The notes: generated from the letters alone by a model not told the origin. Positions 9,152-18,360 are shown, counted from the first letter of the stretch. The stretch: DNA of 64,000 bases from Parabacteroides sp. PF5-6 (GCF_029504695.1 NZ_JAQFIN010000002.1:186001-250000), one strand, 5' to 3'. Numbers and translations are program-made.

Positions 9152-9256
9152 CTTCCCGGAAAAGGCCGCCGGCCTTTGGAAAATCCCTGCCGGCCTTTGG
9201 CCAAACTCCGCCGGCCTTTGGGGAAACCCTGCCGGCTTTTTCGGTAAAAGAGGCGG
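9152..9256. repeat. 21-bp GCCGGC array, copy 1
   Basis: The core gccgg starts at 9168, 9189, 9210 and 9231, exactly 21 bp apart, separated by variable purine-rich spacers. A second copy of the array is at 41590-41672. Confidence 0.85.
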
Positions 9257-9320
9257 CTTGGTAGTCGAATGACAGATGTTAACTAATGTAAACGACAAAT
9301 AGTGGTAAACCGATCATTCT

Positions 9321-9532
9321 GAACAGAGTTTTTCGTTTTTTTACTACCATCATACAGCCGGGACAGGCGACAATGTTAAACCGATCACTATTGGAGCTCT
9401 CCAACAGGTACCAGAAAGTTACTTACAGGATTTTCACTGCTCTTTTTATTATCTAAAACAGCTATATGATTGATATACAGAGGCAAAAGAAAATCCTGTA
9501 TGATGTAAGTAAAAAAACGAAAAACTCTGTTC
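9321..9532. mobile_element. MITE-like element, copy 1
   Basis: 212 bp bounded by 37-bp near-perfect terminal inverted repeats (9321-9357 and 9496-9532; core gagtttttcgtttttttact). No open frame is of a size that could be a transposase. A copy at 41736-41946 keeps both termini with scattered differences inside. The mobilising enzyme is not in this window, so mobility is inferred from structure. Confidence 0.65.
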
Positions 9533-9588
9533 GGAGGATATTTTTGGGTTTTAGCCACGGATCACATGGATTTAAGATGTTAGCAAAC

Positions 9589-9693
9589 TGCGCGCCACGC
9601 GCGCGCCGCAGGCTCTCTCTTGCCGTCAGTTTCAACTGACGGATTTTGAGCCGGAGGCGTAGCCTCAACCGCTGCGGGTTTTAACCCCAGCAT
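9589..9693 (+). repeat. left member of a 105-bp inverted repeat pair
   Basis: A GC-rich block with an internal hairpin ccgtcagtttcaactgacgg. Its reverse complement, about 90% identical by eye, is at 10004-10112. Between the two lie several copies of the word accaccaagtgcgcgaag..acaaag. Confidence 0.8.
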
Positions 9694-10003
9694 CAGATTC
9701 AGAGATGAACCACAAAGTTGACAAAGTGACACAAAGTAAGAGCCGAATTCAAATCATCAATCACACATATACTTCGTGAAACTTACGGAACTCCGTGGTT
9801 CAAAACCACTACCTGGTTGTTTGTTTTTTTCTAACCACCAAGTGCGCGAAGGGACACAAAGTTTTAAGATTCTGTGATTATCCAGCGAATATATTGTAAA
9901 CAAAAAAAAGCGTTGTGCCCTTCGTGTTCGTGGTGGTTCTAACTTGATTTTCTGTTTAGGAATTAGTAACCACGGTGCGCGAAGAACACAAAGTAAGAGC
10001 AGT

Positions 10004-10112
10004 GATGCTGGGGTTGAAACCCACAGCGGAAGAGGCTGCGCCTCCGGCTTAAAAACCGTCAGTTGAAACTGACGGCAAGAGAGAGCCTTCGGCACGCGCG
10101 TGGCGCGTTTTC
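10004..10112 (-). repeat. right member of the 105-bp inverted repeat pair
   Basis: Reverse-complement copy of 9589-9693, again with the hairpin ccgtcagttgaaactgacgg. The flanks differ, so the pair looks like two separate insertions of one REP-like sequence rather than a single palindrome. Confidence 0.8.
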
Positions 10113-10146
10113 AATTATTGTGAGAAGTGAAGATGCGCGACTCATA

Positions 10147-10238
10147 GGTCTTTGACGTCTTTTAGGTCATTAAGGTCTTTTAGGTCAGTGAAAAAACCTA
10201 AAAGACCTTAATGACTTTAAAGACCTAAAAGACCTTCA
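10147..10238. repeat. aggtctttt-iterated long hairpin
   Basis: Iterated ggtcttttaggtcattaa words on the left are mirrored by acctaaaagaccttaatgac on the right, around a short a-rich loop. A related but tighter hairpin lies at 36455-36529. A CTACCCA heptamer run follows at 10265-10292. Confidence 0.75.
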
Positions 10239-10324
10239 AATTCCCTTCCATTGACCGCTTTGCGCCTACCCACTACCCACTACCAACTACTGAGGTCGGG
10301 AACACAACACACCCACACACAACA

Positions 10325-10515
10325 GAGCGCTGAAAGCGCGAAAGATTTGCTTTCGCGCTTTCAGCGCTCCGTTTTTTATATGTATCCTTAACCCGGGGTG
10401 GCGAACCTCTTCAAGGTTCTGACCCCGGGCTGATGTATTACGCGCTTTCAGCGCTCATTGTCCTTTCAGGACGATCGTACACAAATCCTGACTCATAGTT
10501 AATCATTTAATCAGT
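10325..10515. repeat. hairpin-rich dispersed repeat with gagcgctgaaagcgc ends, copy 1
   Basis: Begins with gagcgctgaaagcgcg and ends with its complement followed by gtcctttcaggac. The centre holds cccggggt..aggttctgaccccggg. It is almost identical to 42048-42255, where the left gtcctgtaaggac end is also present; here that outer end is missing. Confidence 0.85.
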
Positions 10516-10632
10516 AGAATCAGAGTTCAGAAATCTACCGATTTTCTTCCCCCTCTTCTCGCTATCGGCGGATTTTCCAGACGACAAACCAGGCCAGTAC
10601 GGCTACGGTGATCCCGGCGCCTAAGCCCCACG

Positions 10633-11082
10633 TCAGGCGAGTAGCCGTTTGACGGCCTCCGAGATCACCCGTCCTTCGGCTTTTCCGGCCAGTGCCTTGG
10701 TGGCCATGCCCATGACCTTACCCATATCCTGCGGGCCGGCGGCACCAACCTGGGCGATGATCGCTTGCAAGGCGGCTTCAAGCTCTTCCGGGCTCATCTG
10801 TTTGGGCAGGTAGGCCTCGATCACCCGGGCTTCCGCCAATTCGTCTTCGGCCAACTCGGGGCGCGACTGCTCGACGAAGATCGCCGCGCTATCTTTGCGC
10901 TGCTTGACCATCTTCATCAGGATCTTGGTGGCGGCATCGTCACTCAGTTCACCCTCGCTTCCTTTGGCGGTCTTCGCTTCCAGAAACTCTTTTTTCACTC
11001 CACGCAAAGCCTGCAGGCGCACTTTATCCTGCGCCTTCATGGCTTCTTTTATATCATTACTGATTTGATCGAATAAATCCAT
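10633..11082 (-). CDS. GatB/YqeY domain protein
   Basis: 149 residues, the full size of stand-alone YqeY proteins. The family shares the C-terminal helical domain of the GatB amidotransferase subunit, thought to touch tRNA; the cellular role is unsettled. Visible hallmarks are the N-terminal IKEAMKAQDKVRLQALR, the central VKQRKDSA and EAYLPKQMSPEEL, and a C-terminal DMGKVMGMATKALAGKAEGR close to the family consensus. It lies 38 bp after ftsZ as the last gene of the dcw run, with a heptamer array in the gap, so co-transcription is likely. An out-of-frame hydrophobic tail overlaps its stop codon (see findings). Confidence 0.9.
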   Translation of the reverse strand: MDLFDQISNDIKEAMKAQDKVRLQALRGVKKEFLEAKTAKGSEGELSDDAATKILMKMVKQRKDSAAIFVEQSRPELAEDELAEARVIEAYLPKQMSPEELEAALQAIIAQVGAAGPQDMGKVMGMATKALAGKAEGRVISEAVKRLLA

Positions 11083-11087
11083 TTGTA

Positions 11088-11122
11088 TTAAATGATTAAT
11101 TATTAATGATTAATTATTAATT
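11088..11122. repeat. attaatt heptamer array between ftsZ and yqeY
   Basis: About five degenerate 7-bp units (attaatg / attaatt) fill the gap and reach the ftsZ stop codon. Confidence 0.65.
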
Positions 11123-12467
11123 AGAAGCGGATGATGGGTTTGTCGCTTGAAGAAGGGGAGGCTTCTTCCGCCGGAACCGGTATTTCGGGTGCCGGAGGCA
11201 TCTTCGCACGGGCTTCTTCCATCAGTTTGGGTTTACGCATATAGGTTGGCGTATCTTCGAGAATAGAGATCAACACGTCGTTATCCAGTTCATCGGGAGC
11301 GAGTACTTCGATATGCACACGCGACGAGCTGATGTTATTGCCCGTATCGCCATAGTACTCGTCGATCAGTTTTTTCAGGCGATATTCTTCCTCTTCCCGG
11401 CGGCGGCGTTCTTCTTCGTCCCGGCGACGACGTTCCCCGTCGGTGAGCGTGTCGTCGGTGAATTCACGTTCGACCTCATCCGAGATCTCGTTGGCAGTGA
11501 AACCGGTAGCCAAGAGCGTCACCTTGACTTTCGGTCCCAAGGTATTATCGATCGCCGTACCCCAGATCACTTCGACACCCGGATTGGTCTCGGCCATAAA
11601 GCCGCGTACGTTATCCATCTCGTCCATCATCAGTTCGTGTTCTTCGCTCGAGCAGATATTGAACAGGATCCGTTTCGCCCGCTTGATATTCTTATTGCCC
11701 AACAGGGGCGAATGCAGGGCGTCGTCGAGTGCGATACGCAGGCGGTTTTCACCTTCGCCGTAGCCGTTACTCATCAGTGCCACACCCCCTTTGCGCATGG
11801 TTGTTTGCACGTCGGCGAAGTCCAGGTTGATCTCTCCCGGATGGGTGATGATCTCCGCGATGCTCTTGGCGGCGATCGTCAGGGTATCGTCGGCGCGCTT
11901 AAAGGCCTGGCGCACGGAGAGTTTGCCGAAGATCTCGATCAGCTTCTCATTGTTGATCACCAACAAAGCATCGACATTCTTCTCCATCTCTTTCACGCCC
12001 AATAAGGCCTGCATGATCTTGGGTTTGAGTTCGAAAAGGAAAGGGATCGTCACGATACCGATGGTCAAGAGTCCCATCTCCTGCGCGATACCGGCGATCA
12101 CCGGAGCCGCTCCCGTACCGGTTCCTCCACCCATTCCGGCAGTGATAAACACCATCTTGGTGCCGTCGTTCAATCGGTCGCGGATATCCGCCGCACTCTC
12201 TTCGGCGGCCAGGCGTGCTTTTTCCGGGATATTACCGGCGCCTAAGCCCTGTGTCACCTTGCGTCCCAACACAATCTGGTCGGGCACTCGCGAACGGCGC
12301 AAAGCTTGTTCGTCGGTATTGCAAAGCAGAAAAGAAACATCTTCGATCCCTTCTTCAAACATATGGCTGACGGCATTACCGCCTCCGCCACCGACACCTA
12401 CTACTTTTATAATGACCGGATTGCCACTTTTGGCATAATCGAAATCCAATAATTGATCTTCGTCCAT
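11121..12467 (-). CDS. ftsZ: cell division protein FtsZ
   Basis: Tubulin-like GTPase of 448 residues that polymerises into the septal ring. The nucleotide-binding signature GGGTGTG is at 113-119 and the T7 synergy loop NLDFADV at 214-220, where D217 or D219 should contact the next subunit's GTP. After the core there is a strongly charged block (345-372, runs of Arg and Glu, probably a long helix), then DTPTYMRKP (405-413), which fits the conserved peptide that binds FtsA. The protein does not stop there but continues for 35 Pro/Ser-rich residues to KPIIRF, so the FtsA-binding peptide is internal. Directly downstream of ftsA (33-bp gap), as in other dcw clusters. Confidence 0.97.
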   Translation of the reverse strand: MDEDQLLDFDYAKSGNPVIIKVVGVGGGGGNAVSHMFEEGIEDVSFLLCNTDEQALRRSRVPDQIVLGRKVTQGLGAGNIPEKARLAAEESAADIRDRLNDGTKMVFITAGMGGGTGTGAAPVIAGIAQEMGLLTIGIVTIPFLFELKPKIMQALLGVKEMEKNVDALLVINNEKLIEIFGKLSVRQAFKRADDTLTIAAKSIAEIITHPGEINLDFADVQTTMRKGGVALMSNGYGEGENRLRIALDDALHSPLLGNKNIKRAKRILFNICSSEEHELMMDEMDNVRGFMAETNPGVEVIWGTAIDNTLGPKVKVTLLATGFTANEISDEVEREFTDDTLTDGERRRRDEEERRRREEEEYRLKKLIDEYYGDTGNNISSSRVHIEVLAPDELDNDVLISILEDTPTYMRKPKLMEEARAKMPPAPEIPVPAEEASPSSSDKPIIRF

Positions 12468-12500
12468 CGTCTTTCTTTTTACTCGTAAACAATTGGGTTA

Positions 12501-13853
12501 TCACATATCCTCTTCACCAAAGAGGTTTCCACCAAAGCTTTCCAACTTCTTGCCCAGGCCTTTGAAAAGGCCTTTTCCTTTCTTCCCTGTATCTTTTTCC
12601 TCTTTTACAGGCTCCGGCTTTTTCACCGGAGGAGCGACCTCTTCGATCTCTTCGCTGCCGAACAGGCCGGGTGTAGGAACAGGTGCAGCCTGCGGCTTCT
12701 TCTCGGGCACCACCGCGCAGTTTTCCGTGTCTTGCAACAACAGGCCGACAGCCGTCAGGTTATCGACGGGCAACTGCAGGGGGTTCTCCAATACCTCTTT
12801 GCGCACGGTCGCGTAGCGTACTTCGCGTTTGAGGCGCCGGTGGATCAATTCCGCCACATTGCGCAGGTAGGAAGCCCCACCGGTCAGGACAATGCCCGCA
12901 CCCAGGCGGTCGACACCCCCCATGGCTTCGAGCTGCATGAATATATTCTCCAGAATCTCTTTGGCACGTGCTTCGACGATATGATTGATCTCCGCCAGGC
13001 GCACATCACGGCCTACCCCGTCGACGGCGTTCACCGTGACCACCGAGGTATCTTCTTTGTCGACAATCGCGTTTCCGTAAATGATCTTGATGCGTTCGGC
13101 CTCGGCTTCGACCAGGGGAAGGGTCATCAGGTCTTTGGTGATCAATGCACCGCCCAGGGGGATAACCGCCATGGATTGCAGTTTGCCACTCTTATAGACC
13201 GAGAGCGTAGTCACGCCCGCACCCATATCGATCAGGGCACAACCCAGGTCTTTCTCGTGATCGAGCAATACGGCATCGGCCAGGGCCAGGGGAGAGATCA
13301 ACAGGCCGGCGATCTTCTTCTGGGCCTTCTCTACGATACTGGTCTCGATATGCTTACGCACCGAAGGGCGTCCCACCACCAGGTTGAAGCGGGCTTCGAT
13401 CCGCTTGCAAGGCACACCCACCGGATTCACTTCCAGCCGTCCGTCGAGGTAATAGGTCGGGGCAACGGTGTAGAGCACATCCAACTGCGCCGGTTTATAG
13501 ATATGGCATTCTTCAAACAAGAGATCGACCACCTCATCGGTGATGCGCGAGTCGGAAGCCAGTTCTTTGACCACCGCATACTCCTGGGTGTGCAACGACT
13601 GTCCGCCAATACCGACATAGACCTTCGCGATGCGTCCGCCTTCCAATTTGCGTTCCATCCGGCTCAACAAACTTTTGATCTTCGCTGCCGTCTCTTCGAT
13701 ATTAAAGACACATCCTCGCCGGATAAAAGAGCCCGAAGGTTCTACTTCATAGGCTATCACCCGGATACTGCCCGATGAGTTCTTCACGCCTACGACTCCT
13801 GTCAATTGAGAAGAGCCCAGGTCTATCGCCGCAATGAAATCTGTATATGCCAT
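12501..13853 (-). CDS. ftsA: cell division protein FtsA
   Basis: Actin-fold ATPase of 450 residues that tethers FtsZ to the membrane and signals to the septal synthases. The phosphate-1 motif DLGSSQ is at 11-16, the SHS2-type 1C domain lies in ~85-160, and GIVLTGGASYLRN (~310-322) is the adenosine motif. A Pro/Lys-rich linker (~385-420) leads to a C-terminal amphipathic helix (GLFKGLGKKLESFGGNLF) fitting the membrane-targeting sequence. It sits between ftsQ (5-bp gap) and ftsZ, the usual division block. The flexible linker is longer than in E. coli FtsA, as is common in this phylum. Confidence 0.96.
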   Translation of the reverse strand: MAYTDFIAAIDLGSSQLTGVVGVKNSSGSIRVIAYEVEPSGSFIRRGCVFNIEETAAKIKSLLSRMERKLEGGRIAKVYVGIGGQSLHTQEYAVVKELASDSRITDEVVDLLFEECHIYKPAQLDVLYTVAPTYYLDGRLEVNPVGVPCKRIEARFNLVVGRPSVRKHIETSIVEKAQKKIAGLLISPLALADAVLLDHEKDLGCALIDMGAGVTTLSVYKSGKLQSMAVIPLGGALITKDLMTLPLVEAEAERIKIIYGNAIVDKEDTSVVTVNAVDGVGRDVRLAEINHIVEARAKEILENIFMQLEAMGGVDRLGAGIVLTGGASYLRNVAELIHRRLKREVRYATVRKEVLENPLQLPVDNLTAVGLLLQDTENCAVVPEKKPQAAPVPTPGLFGSEEIEEVAPPVKKPEPVKEEKDTGKKGKGLFKGLGKKLESFGGNLFGEEDM

Positions 13854-13858
13854 AAACT

Positions 13859-14587
13859 TTATTTTTTAGTACAAACTATCTGATCTTTATACTTCAGGTT
13901 AATGATCTTATATCTTTCCCAACCCATTTTGGGTATGACTTGTTCATAGAAAAGCTGTAAGTTTTCCAGCTTCTCCTCAAAAGCATCCAATGTGCCTAAA
14001 ACAATCCGGTGATTACCAACCATAGGGATTAATTCGACTTCGTTTCTTGAATCGACATAAATCTGTCCGATCTGATGATTCCAAAAATCATTCTTTTGCA
14101 AAAATAGTGCAAATTTGTATAAGTCGGTTACTGCCAGTTCTTTTTCCACATTCCCACTGGCTACCGGCACATGGGCCACGTAGCGGGCGCTCACCGGCAT
14201 GGTGCTTCCCCGGTTGTCGACATAATAACTTCCTCCGGCGCCGATCACACGAAGCACCGGTATCTTCTGTTCGATCTCCAGTTTGATCTTACCCGAAGGG
14301 GTCTTATACGCCTCGACGTTGGCAATCATCTGGTTATTCATCAGTTCTTTCTCTATACTTTCGGTATTGATCTGGTTCATCGGTTTGTTCAGCGGATCCA
14401 GATCGACCTTTTTCAATACGGTCAAGACATCCTGTTCGTTGACGAAATGTTTGTTCAGGCTGTCTTTCACCACGATCAGTATTTCGTCGCATTCCTTGTC
14501 CGACGGTTTATCGGTAAAATAGAAAGAGGCCAGGAAGATATATCCCAACAGCAATAAACCAATGATTAGAGAGAGAAAGCGAACCAT
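13859..14587 (-). CDS. ftsQ: cell division protein FtsQ
   Basis: 242 residues: a single membrane segment (~3-24) followed by a periplasmic POTRA-like region (~35-105, ending EIEQKIPVLRV) and a C-terminal beta domain. In the divisome FtsQ links FtsL/FtsB to other components and helps control FtsWI. Sequence conservation in this family is low. The call rests on the topology, the PSGKIKLEIEQKIPVLRV strand typical of Bacteroidetes FtsQ, and its place between murC (2-bp gap) and ftsA (5-bp gap). The tight packing suggests one transcript with translational coupling. Confidence 0.9.
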   Translation of the reverse strand: MVRFLSLIIGLLLLGYIFLASFYFTDKPSDKECDEILIVVKDSLNKHFVNEQDVLTVLKKVDLDPLNKPMNQINTESIEKELMNNQMIANVEAYKTPSGKIKLEIEQKIPVLRVIGAGGSYYVDNRGSTMPVSARYVAHVPVASGNVEKELAVTDLYKFALFLQKNDFWNHQIGQIYVDSRNEVELIPMVGNHRIVLGTLDAFEEKLENLQLFYEQVIPKMGWERYKIINLKYKDQIVCTKK

Positions 14588-14589
14588 AA

Positions 14590-15966
14590 TTATAGCTTGT
14601 TTTTAGCTAACAGTTGTTGTACGGGCTCAACCAGGCGATCGATATCTCCGGCACCCAACATAAGTACAACATCCGTTTTCCGGTTTGTAAGACAATGCAA
14701 AAGTTGATCCTTCCGGCAAAGCGTTTTATCGGCTATCGTCACCTTTTCCAGAATCATTTCGGAGGTAATTCCGGGTATCGGTTCTTCACGCGCCGGGTAG
14801 ATATCCAACAGGATCAGTTCGTCCAAAAGAGACAAAGCGGCAGCGAACTCATCGGCAAAGTCGCGGGTGCGGCTGTAGAGATGCGGCTGGAAGATGCCCG
14901 TCACTTTCCGCCCGGCATAAAGTTCTTTGACCGAGAGGATGCTCGACCGGAGTTCGACCGGATGATGGGCGTAGTCATCGATCAACACCTGATCGGGCGT
15001 CTTGAGGCGGAAGTCGAACCGGCGACGCGGTCCGGCAAAACCAACCATTCCCGCTTTCAGCTCGTCGGCAGTGGCTCCATTGAGCCAGGCGATAGCCATT
15101 GCGGCGATGCCGTTTTCGATATTCACATGCATCGGCACACCCAGTTGCACATCGGGGATCCGCACATCGGGACCGACGAAATCAAAAAAGATATCCCCGT
15201 TGCCGATACGGATATGTTCGGCATGGAAGTCGCCTCCTTCTTCCGCCGAGTAGGTATAACACCGGACTCCGGCTTGCAAACGCGGACTGAGATCAATGCC
15301 TTTACGCATCACCAGTGTGCCGTCGGGACGGATCAATGAGGTGAAATGTTCGAAGCTTTCCCGATAGGCTTCGGCCGTGCCGTAGATATCCAGGTGATCC
15401 GGATCGGCCGAGGTGATCACCGCCATATAAGGCGTGAGCCAATGGAACGAACGGTCGAACTCATCGGCTTCGATCACCGTCAGGTCGCTCGTTGCCGAAA
15501 GCATCAGGTTGCTGTCGTACCCTTTCAGGATCCCGCCCAGGAAAGCGTTGCAATCGACATGGGATTGCTTCAACAGATGGGCAATCATCGACGAGGTGGT
15601 CGTCTTGCCATGGGTACCCGCCACACAAAGCCCCCGGGCGGAATGGGTGATCTCGCCCAATACCCGTGCCCGCTTCATAAGGGTGAAGCCGTGATCGCGA
15701 AACCAGCAAAGTTCGGTATGCGTATCGGGAACGGCAGGGGTATAAACCACCAATGTCTCTTCCGGGTCGCGGCAATAGTCGGGGATCAGCGTTATATCAT
15801 CTGTATAATGGATGGCTGCTCCTTCCTGGTTTAACTTCTCCGTCAGTTCCGAAGCGGTGCGGTCGTAACCCGCAACCTTTTTTCCTCTGGAAAGGAAATA
15901 GCGGATCAGGGCACTCATGCCAATGCCTCCTGCTCCAACAAAATATATAGCTTTCTTATCTTCCAT
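14590..15966 (-). CDS. murC: UDP-N-acetylmuramate-L-alanine ligase MurC
   Basis: 458 residues, normal for MurC, which adds L-alanine to UDP-MurNAc in an ATP-dependent cytoplasmic step. The N-terminal Rossmann motif GAGGIGMSA is at 11-19, the ATP P-loop GTHGKTTT at 117-124, and EADEFDRSF (~166-174) contributes the acidic metal ligands. DDYAHHP (~321-327) is the Mur-family catalytic motif. It lies between murG and ftsQ, preceded by a heptamer array in the 13-bp gap. A second, shorter protein of this superfamily is encoded at 39594-40520 and may act on recycled murein. Confidence 0.96.
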   Translation of the reverse strand: MEDKKAIYFVGAGGIGMSALIRYFLSRGKKVAGYDRTASELTEKLNQEGAAIHYTDDITLIPDYCRDPEETLVVYTPAVPDTHTELCWFRDHGFTLMKRARVLGEITHSARGLCVAGTHGKTTTSSMIAHLLKQSHVDCNAFLGGILKGYDSNLMLSATSDLTVIEADEFDRSFHWLTPYMAVITSADPDHLDIYGTAEAYRESFEHFTSLIRPDGTLVMRKGIDLSPRLQAGVRCYTYSAEEGGDFHAEHIRIGNGDIFFDFVGPDVRIPDVQLGVPMHVNIENGIAAMAIAWLNGATADELKAGMVGFAGPRRRFDFRLKTPDQVLIDDYAHHPVELRSSILSVKELYAGRKVTGIFQPHLYSRTRDFADEFAAALSLLDELILLDIYPAREEPIPGITSEMILEKVTIADKTLCRKDQLLHCLTNRKTDVVLMLGAGDIDRLVEPVQQLLAKNKL

Positions 15967-15979
15967 TAATCATTAATAA

Positions 15980-17083
15980 TTAATCATTAATCATTTTAAT
16001 GATCTCATCCACGATCCGATCCGCACTGTTCGGCTGAGCAAGTGCGGCAATGTGTTCACTCAGCAACCGCAAGCGGCTTTCGTTCGCTACGACATTCAAT
16101 GCCACAGCCACCAGCTGCTCTCCGGCATCGGCATCCGGCACCATCAGGGCGGCGTCTTTATACACCAAAGCCAACGCGTTTTTCGTCTGGTGATCTTCGG
16201 ACACGTTCGGCGACGGCACAAGGATCACCGGCTTTTTCAACAGGCAGAGTTCCGAAATGGAACCGGCTCCCGCCCGCGAAACGACCAGGTCGGCGGCGGC
16301 ATAAGCATAATCCATCCGGGTGATAAAGTCGGAACACCAGATAGCCCTTGTACCGTAGGGCTCCAGCTGTTTTTGCGCTTTGGCATAATAGTGACGTCCG
16401 GTCTGCCAGATCAGTTGAACATCTTTTTCGATGAACCGTTCCAACTGCCCCTGGATACTTTGATTAATGGTGCGCGCCCCAAGGCTGCCTCCCACCACCA
16501 GGATGGTCTTTTTCTCCGGAGAGAGTCCGAAGAATGCCAAGGCTTCCTCCCGTTTGCCGACCGACTCTTCCAGGTCTTTGCGCACCGGGTTTCCGGTAAT
16601 CACCAGTTTTTCGGCGGGGAAGAACTTCTCCATACCGTCGTACGCCACACAGATCTTCTTCGCCTTTTTGGCCAATAGTTTATTCGTCACCCCGGCATAC
16701 GAGTTTTGCTCCTGAAGAAGCGTCGGCACCTTTGCCGAGGCAGCCATCCACAAGGTCGGGCCACTGGCATATCCACCTACACCGATCGCGGCATCCGGCC
16801 GGAAAGAATGGATTGTCTTTTTCGCCAACCGCAGGCACTTGATCAAGCGGGCGATGACTTTGATATTGTTCAACAAATGGGCACGATCCAGTCCGCTGAC
16901 GGGCAAACCGACAATCGGATAACCGGCGGCAGGTACCTTCTCCATCTCCATCCGGTCTTCCGCGCCGACAAAAAGGATCTCCGCATCCGGATAACGTTCT
17001 TTTATCTTGTTGGCTATCGCTATCGCCGGGAAGATATGCCCGCCTGTACCGCCTCCGCTGATGATAAATCTATAGGGTCTCAT
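15980..17083 (-). CDS. murG: UDP-GlcNAc transferase MurG (lipid II synthesis)
   Basis: 367 residues, a GT-B glycosyltransferase that adds GlcNAc to lipid I at the inner face of the membrane. The N-terminal glycine loop GGGTGGH is at 10-16, with DAAIGVGGYASGP (~94-106) and the donor-binding SRAGAGSISELCLLKKP (~262-278) also visible. The start codon overlaps the end of ftsW by 4 bp (ATGA type), implying coupled translation of the flippase/polymerase partner and this enzyme. All hallmarks are intact. Confidence 0.96.
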   Translation of the reverse strand: MRPYRFIISGGGTGGHIFPAIAIANKIKERYPDAEILFVGAEDRMEMEKVPAAGYPIVGLPVSGLDRAHLLNNIKVIARLIKCLRLAKKTIHSFRPDAAIGVGGYASGPTLWMAASAKVPTLLQEQNSYAGVTNKLLAKKAKKICVAYDGMEKFFPAEKLVITGNPVRKDLEESVGKREEALAFFGLSPEKKTILVVGGSLGARTINQSIQGQLERFIEKDVQLIWQTGRHYYAKAQKQLEPYGTRAIWCSDFITRMDYAYAAADLVVSRAGAGSISELCLLKKPVILVPSPNVSEDHQTKNALALVYKDAALMVPDADAGEQLVAVALNVVANESRLRLLSEHIAALAQPNSADRIVDEIIKMIND

Positions 17084-18357
17084 ATATTTGCTTCTTCTAT
17101 GGTTTCCACTTCTACCGAAGCCAAAACGGATTGCATTTCTTCTTCCGACAATACATTGTCTACTTCTTTCTCTTCCGGCAAGACATCTTCTTCATTGCCT
17201 ATATTCGCTCCGAACCGGCTTATGCTTAAGATGATGCCGATATAGATACAGGTGATCAGGATCGAAGTCCCCCCGCGGCTGATCAACGGCAAAGGCTGTC
17301 CGGTCACCGGGATCAGATCGACCGCCACCGCCATATTGGCAAAGGCCTGCACGACCACCACCAATGTACAGCCCAATACCAGATACTTGGCAAACGGCTT
17401 CTCACACCGCCGGGCAATCATGCCTCCCCGCACCAAGAGCATGATATACAAGAGCAAGACAAAGAGTCCGCCCACCATACCCAGCTCTTCGATGATAATG
17501 GCATAGATAAAATCGGAATAAGCCTGCGGCAGGAAATCCCTTTGCTGCCCATGCCCGGGCATCTTCCCGAAAACACCGCCTTTGGCAATCGCGATCTTGG
17601 CATGCGTCTCCTGAAAAATATCATCCGGAATCTTATATCCTGTCTTCGCACTGATCTCAATCGCTTCCTCCGGCTGGCTGAATCGTTCGATACGCGCCCG
17701 CCAGGTGCTGAATCGTTTGGGTAGTTTCTCTTCGACCCCTTCGGGCATGAAGTGGAAAAACAGGAAGAGCAATACCCCGATCAACAACAATCCGCCGCCC
17801 AGTTTCAATAACTTCAGAAAAGGAACCTGCCCGATAAACAATAACAAGAAACAAACGGCAAAGAGCATAAAGGCGGTCGAGAAGTTCTCGGGAAGGATCA
17901 GTACACAGGTGATACACATCGCGATCAGCGAGTACTTAAAGATATTGTCTTCCGAAAACCGGCTCCGTTTACTCATCAGGAAAGAGATGAAAACGATAAG
18001 CGACAGTTTCGCCAGTTCGGAAGGTTGGAACTGGATCCCCATGATCTCCATAAACCGGTAAGAGTTATTCGCATAGACCCCCATCATAGGTGTCAACACC
18101 AATAAGACCATGGATATAGGCAGCACAATGATCAAGGCAGAGAAAAAACGGTAAGGGATATTGTGGATCAACAATATAAGTATGAAACCGACAAAAAGGA
18201 AAGAGGCATGCTTGACTACCGGAGCCCAGTAGTTTGCCGCCTTATAGGTGATCGTACTGGAGGCGCTGAACATCTCCACGACAGAAATCAGACACAGGAA
18301 CATAAATATGATCCATATCACCCGGTCGCCTTTGAATAGTTTACTTGCTAAATCCAC
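17080..18357 (-). CDS. ftsW: septal peptidoglycan polymerase FtsW (SEDS family)
   Basis: 425 residues with about ten hydrophobic segments. SEDS proteins polymerise lipid II together with a class B PBP, here the FtsI encoded in the same cluster. Signature stretches are the MFSASSTI start of the first periplasmic loop, FQPSELAKLSLIVF, EELGMVGGL and PVTGQPLPLISRGGTS near the C-terminus. The last ~45 residues are an acidic cytoplasmic tail. It overlaps murG by 4 bp. A 79-bp gap to murD contains inverted AT-rich heptamer arrays, the largest interruption within the cluster. Confidence 0.95.
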   Translation of the reverse strand: MDLASKLFKGDRVIWIIFMFLCLISVVEMFSASSTITYKAANYWAPVVKHASFLFVGFILILLIHNIPYRFFSALIIVLPISMVLLVLTPMMGVYANNSYRFMEIMGIQFQPSELAKLSLIVFISFLMSKRSRFSEDNIFKYSLIAMCITCVLILPENFSTAFMLFAVCFLLLFIGQVPFLKLLKLGGGLLLIGVLLFLFFHFMPEGVEEKLPKRFSTWRARIERFSQPEEAIEISAKTGYKIPDDIFQETHAKIAIAKGGVFGKMPGHGQQRDFLPQAYSDFIYAIIIEELGMVGGLFVLLLYIMLLVRGGMIARRCEKPFAKYLVLGCTLVVVVQAFANMAVAVDLIPVTGQPLPLISRGGTSILITCIYIGIILSISRFGANIGNEEDVLPEEKEVDNVLSEEEMQSVLASVEVETIEEANI

Positions 18358-18360
18358 GTC

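Noticed and set aside
9757-10095. 112-residue ORF in the repeat region
   Set aside because: It runs through the REP-like block and iterated accaccaag words; composition reflects the repeats.
12732-13778. 348-residue ORF opposite ftsA
   Set aside because: Antisense shadow of a well-conserved gene, with a His/Gln/Asp-rich composition typical of such shadows; no motif and no promoter.
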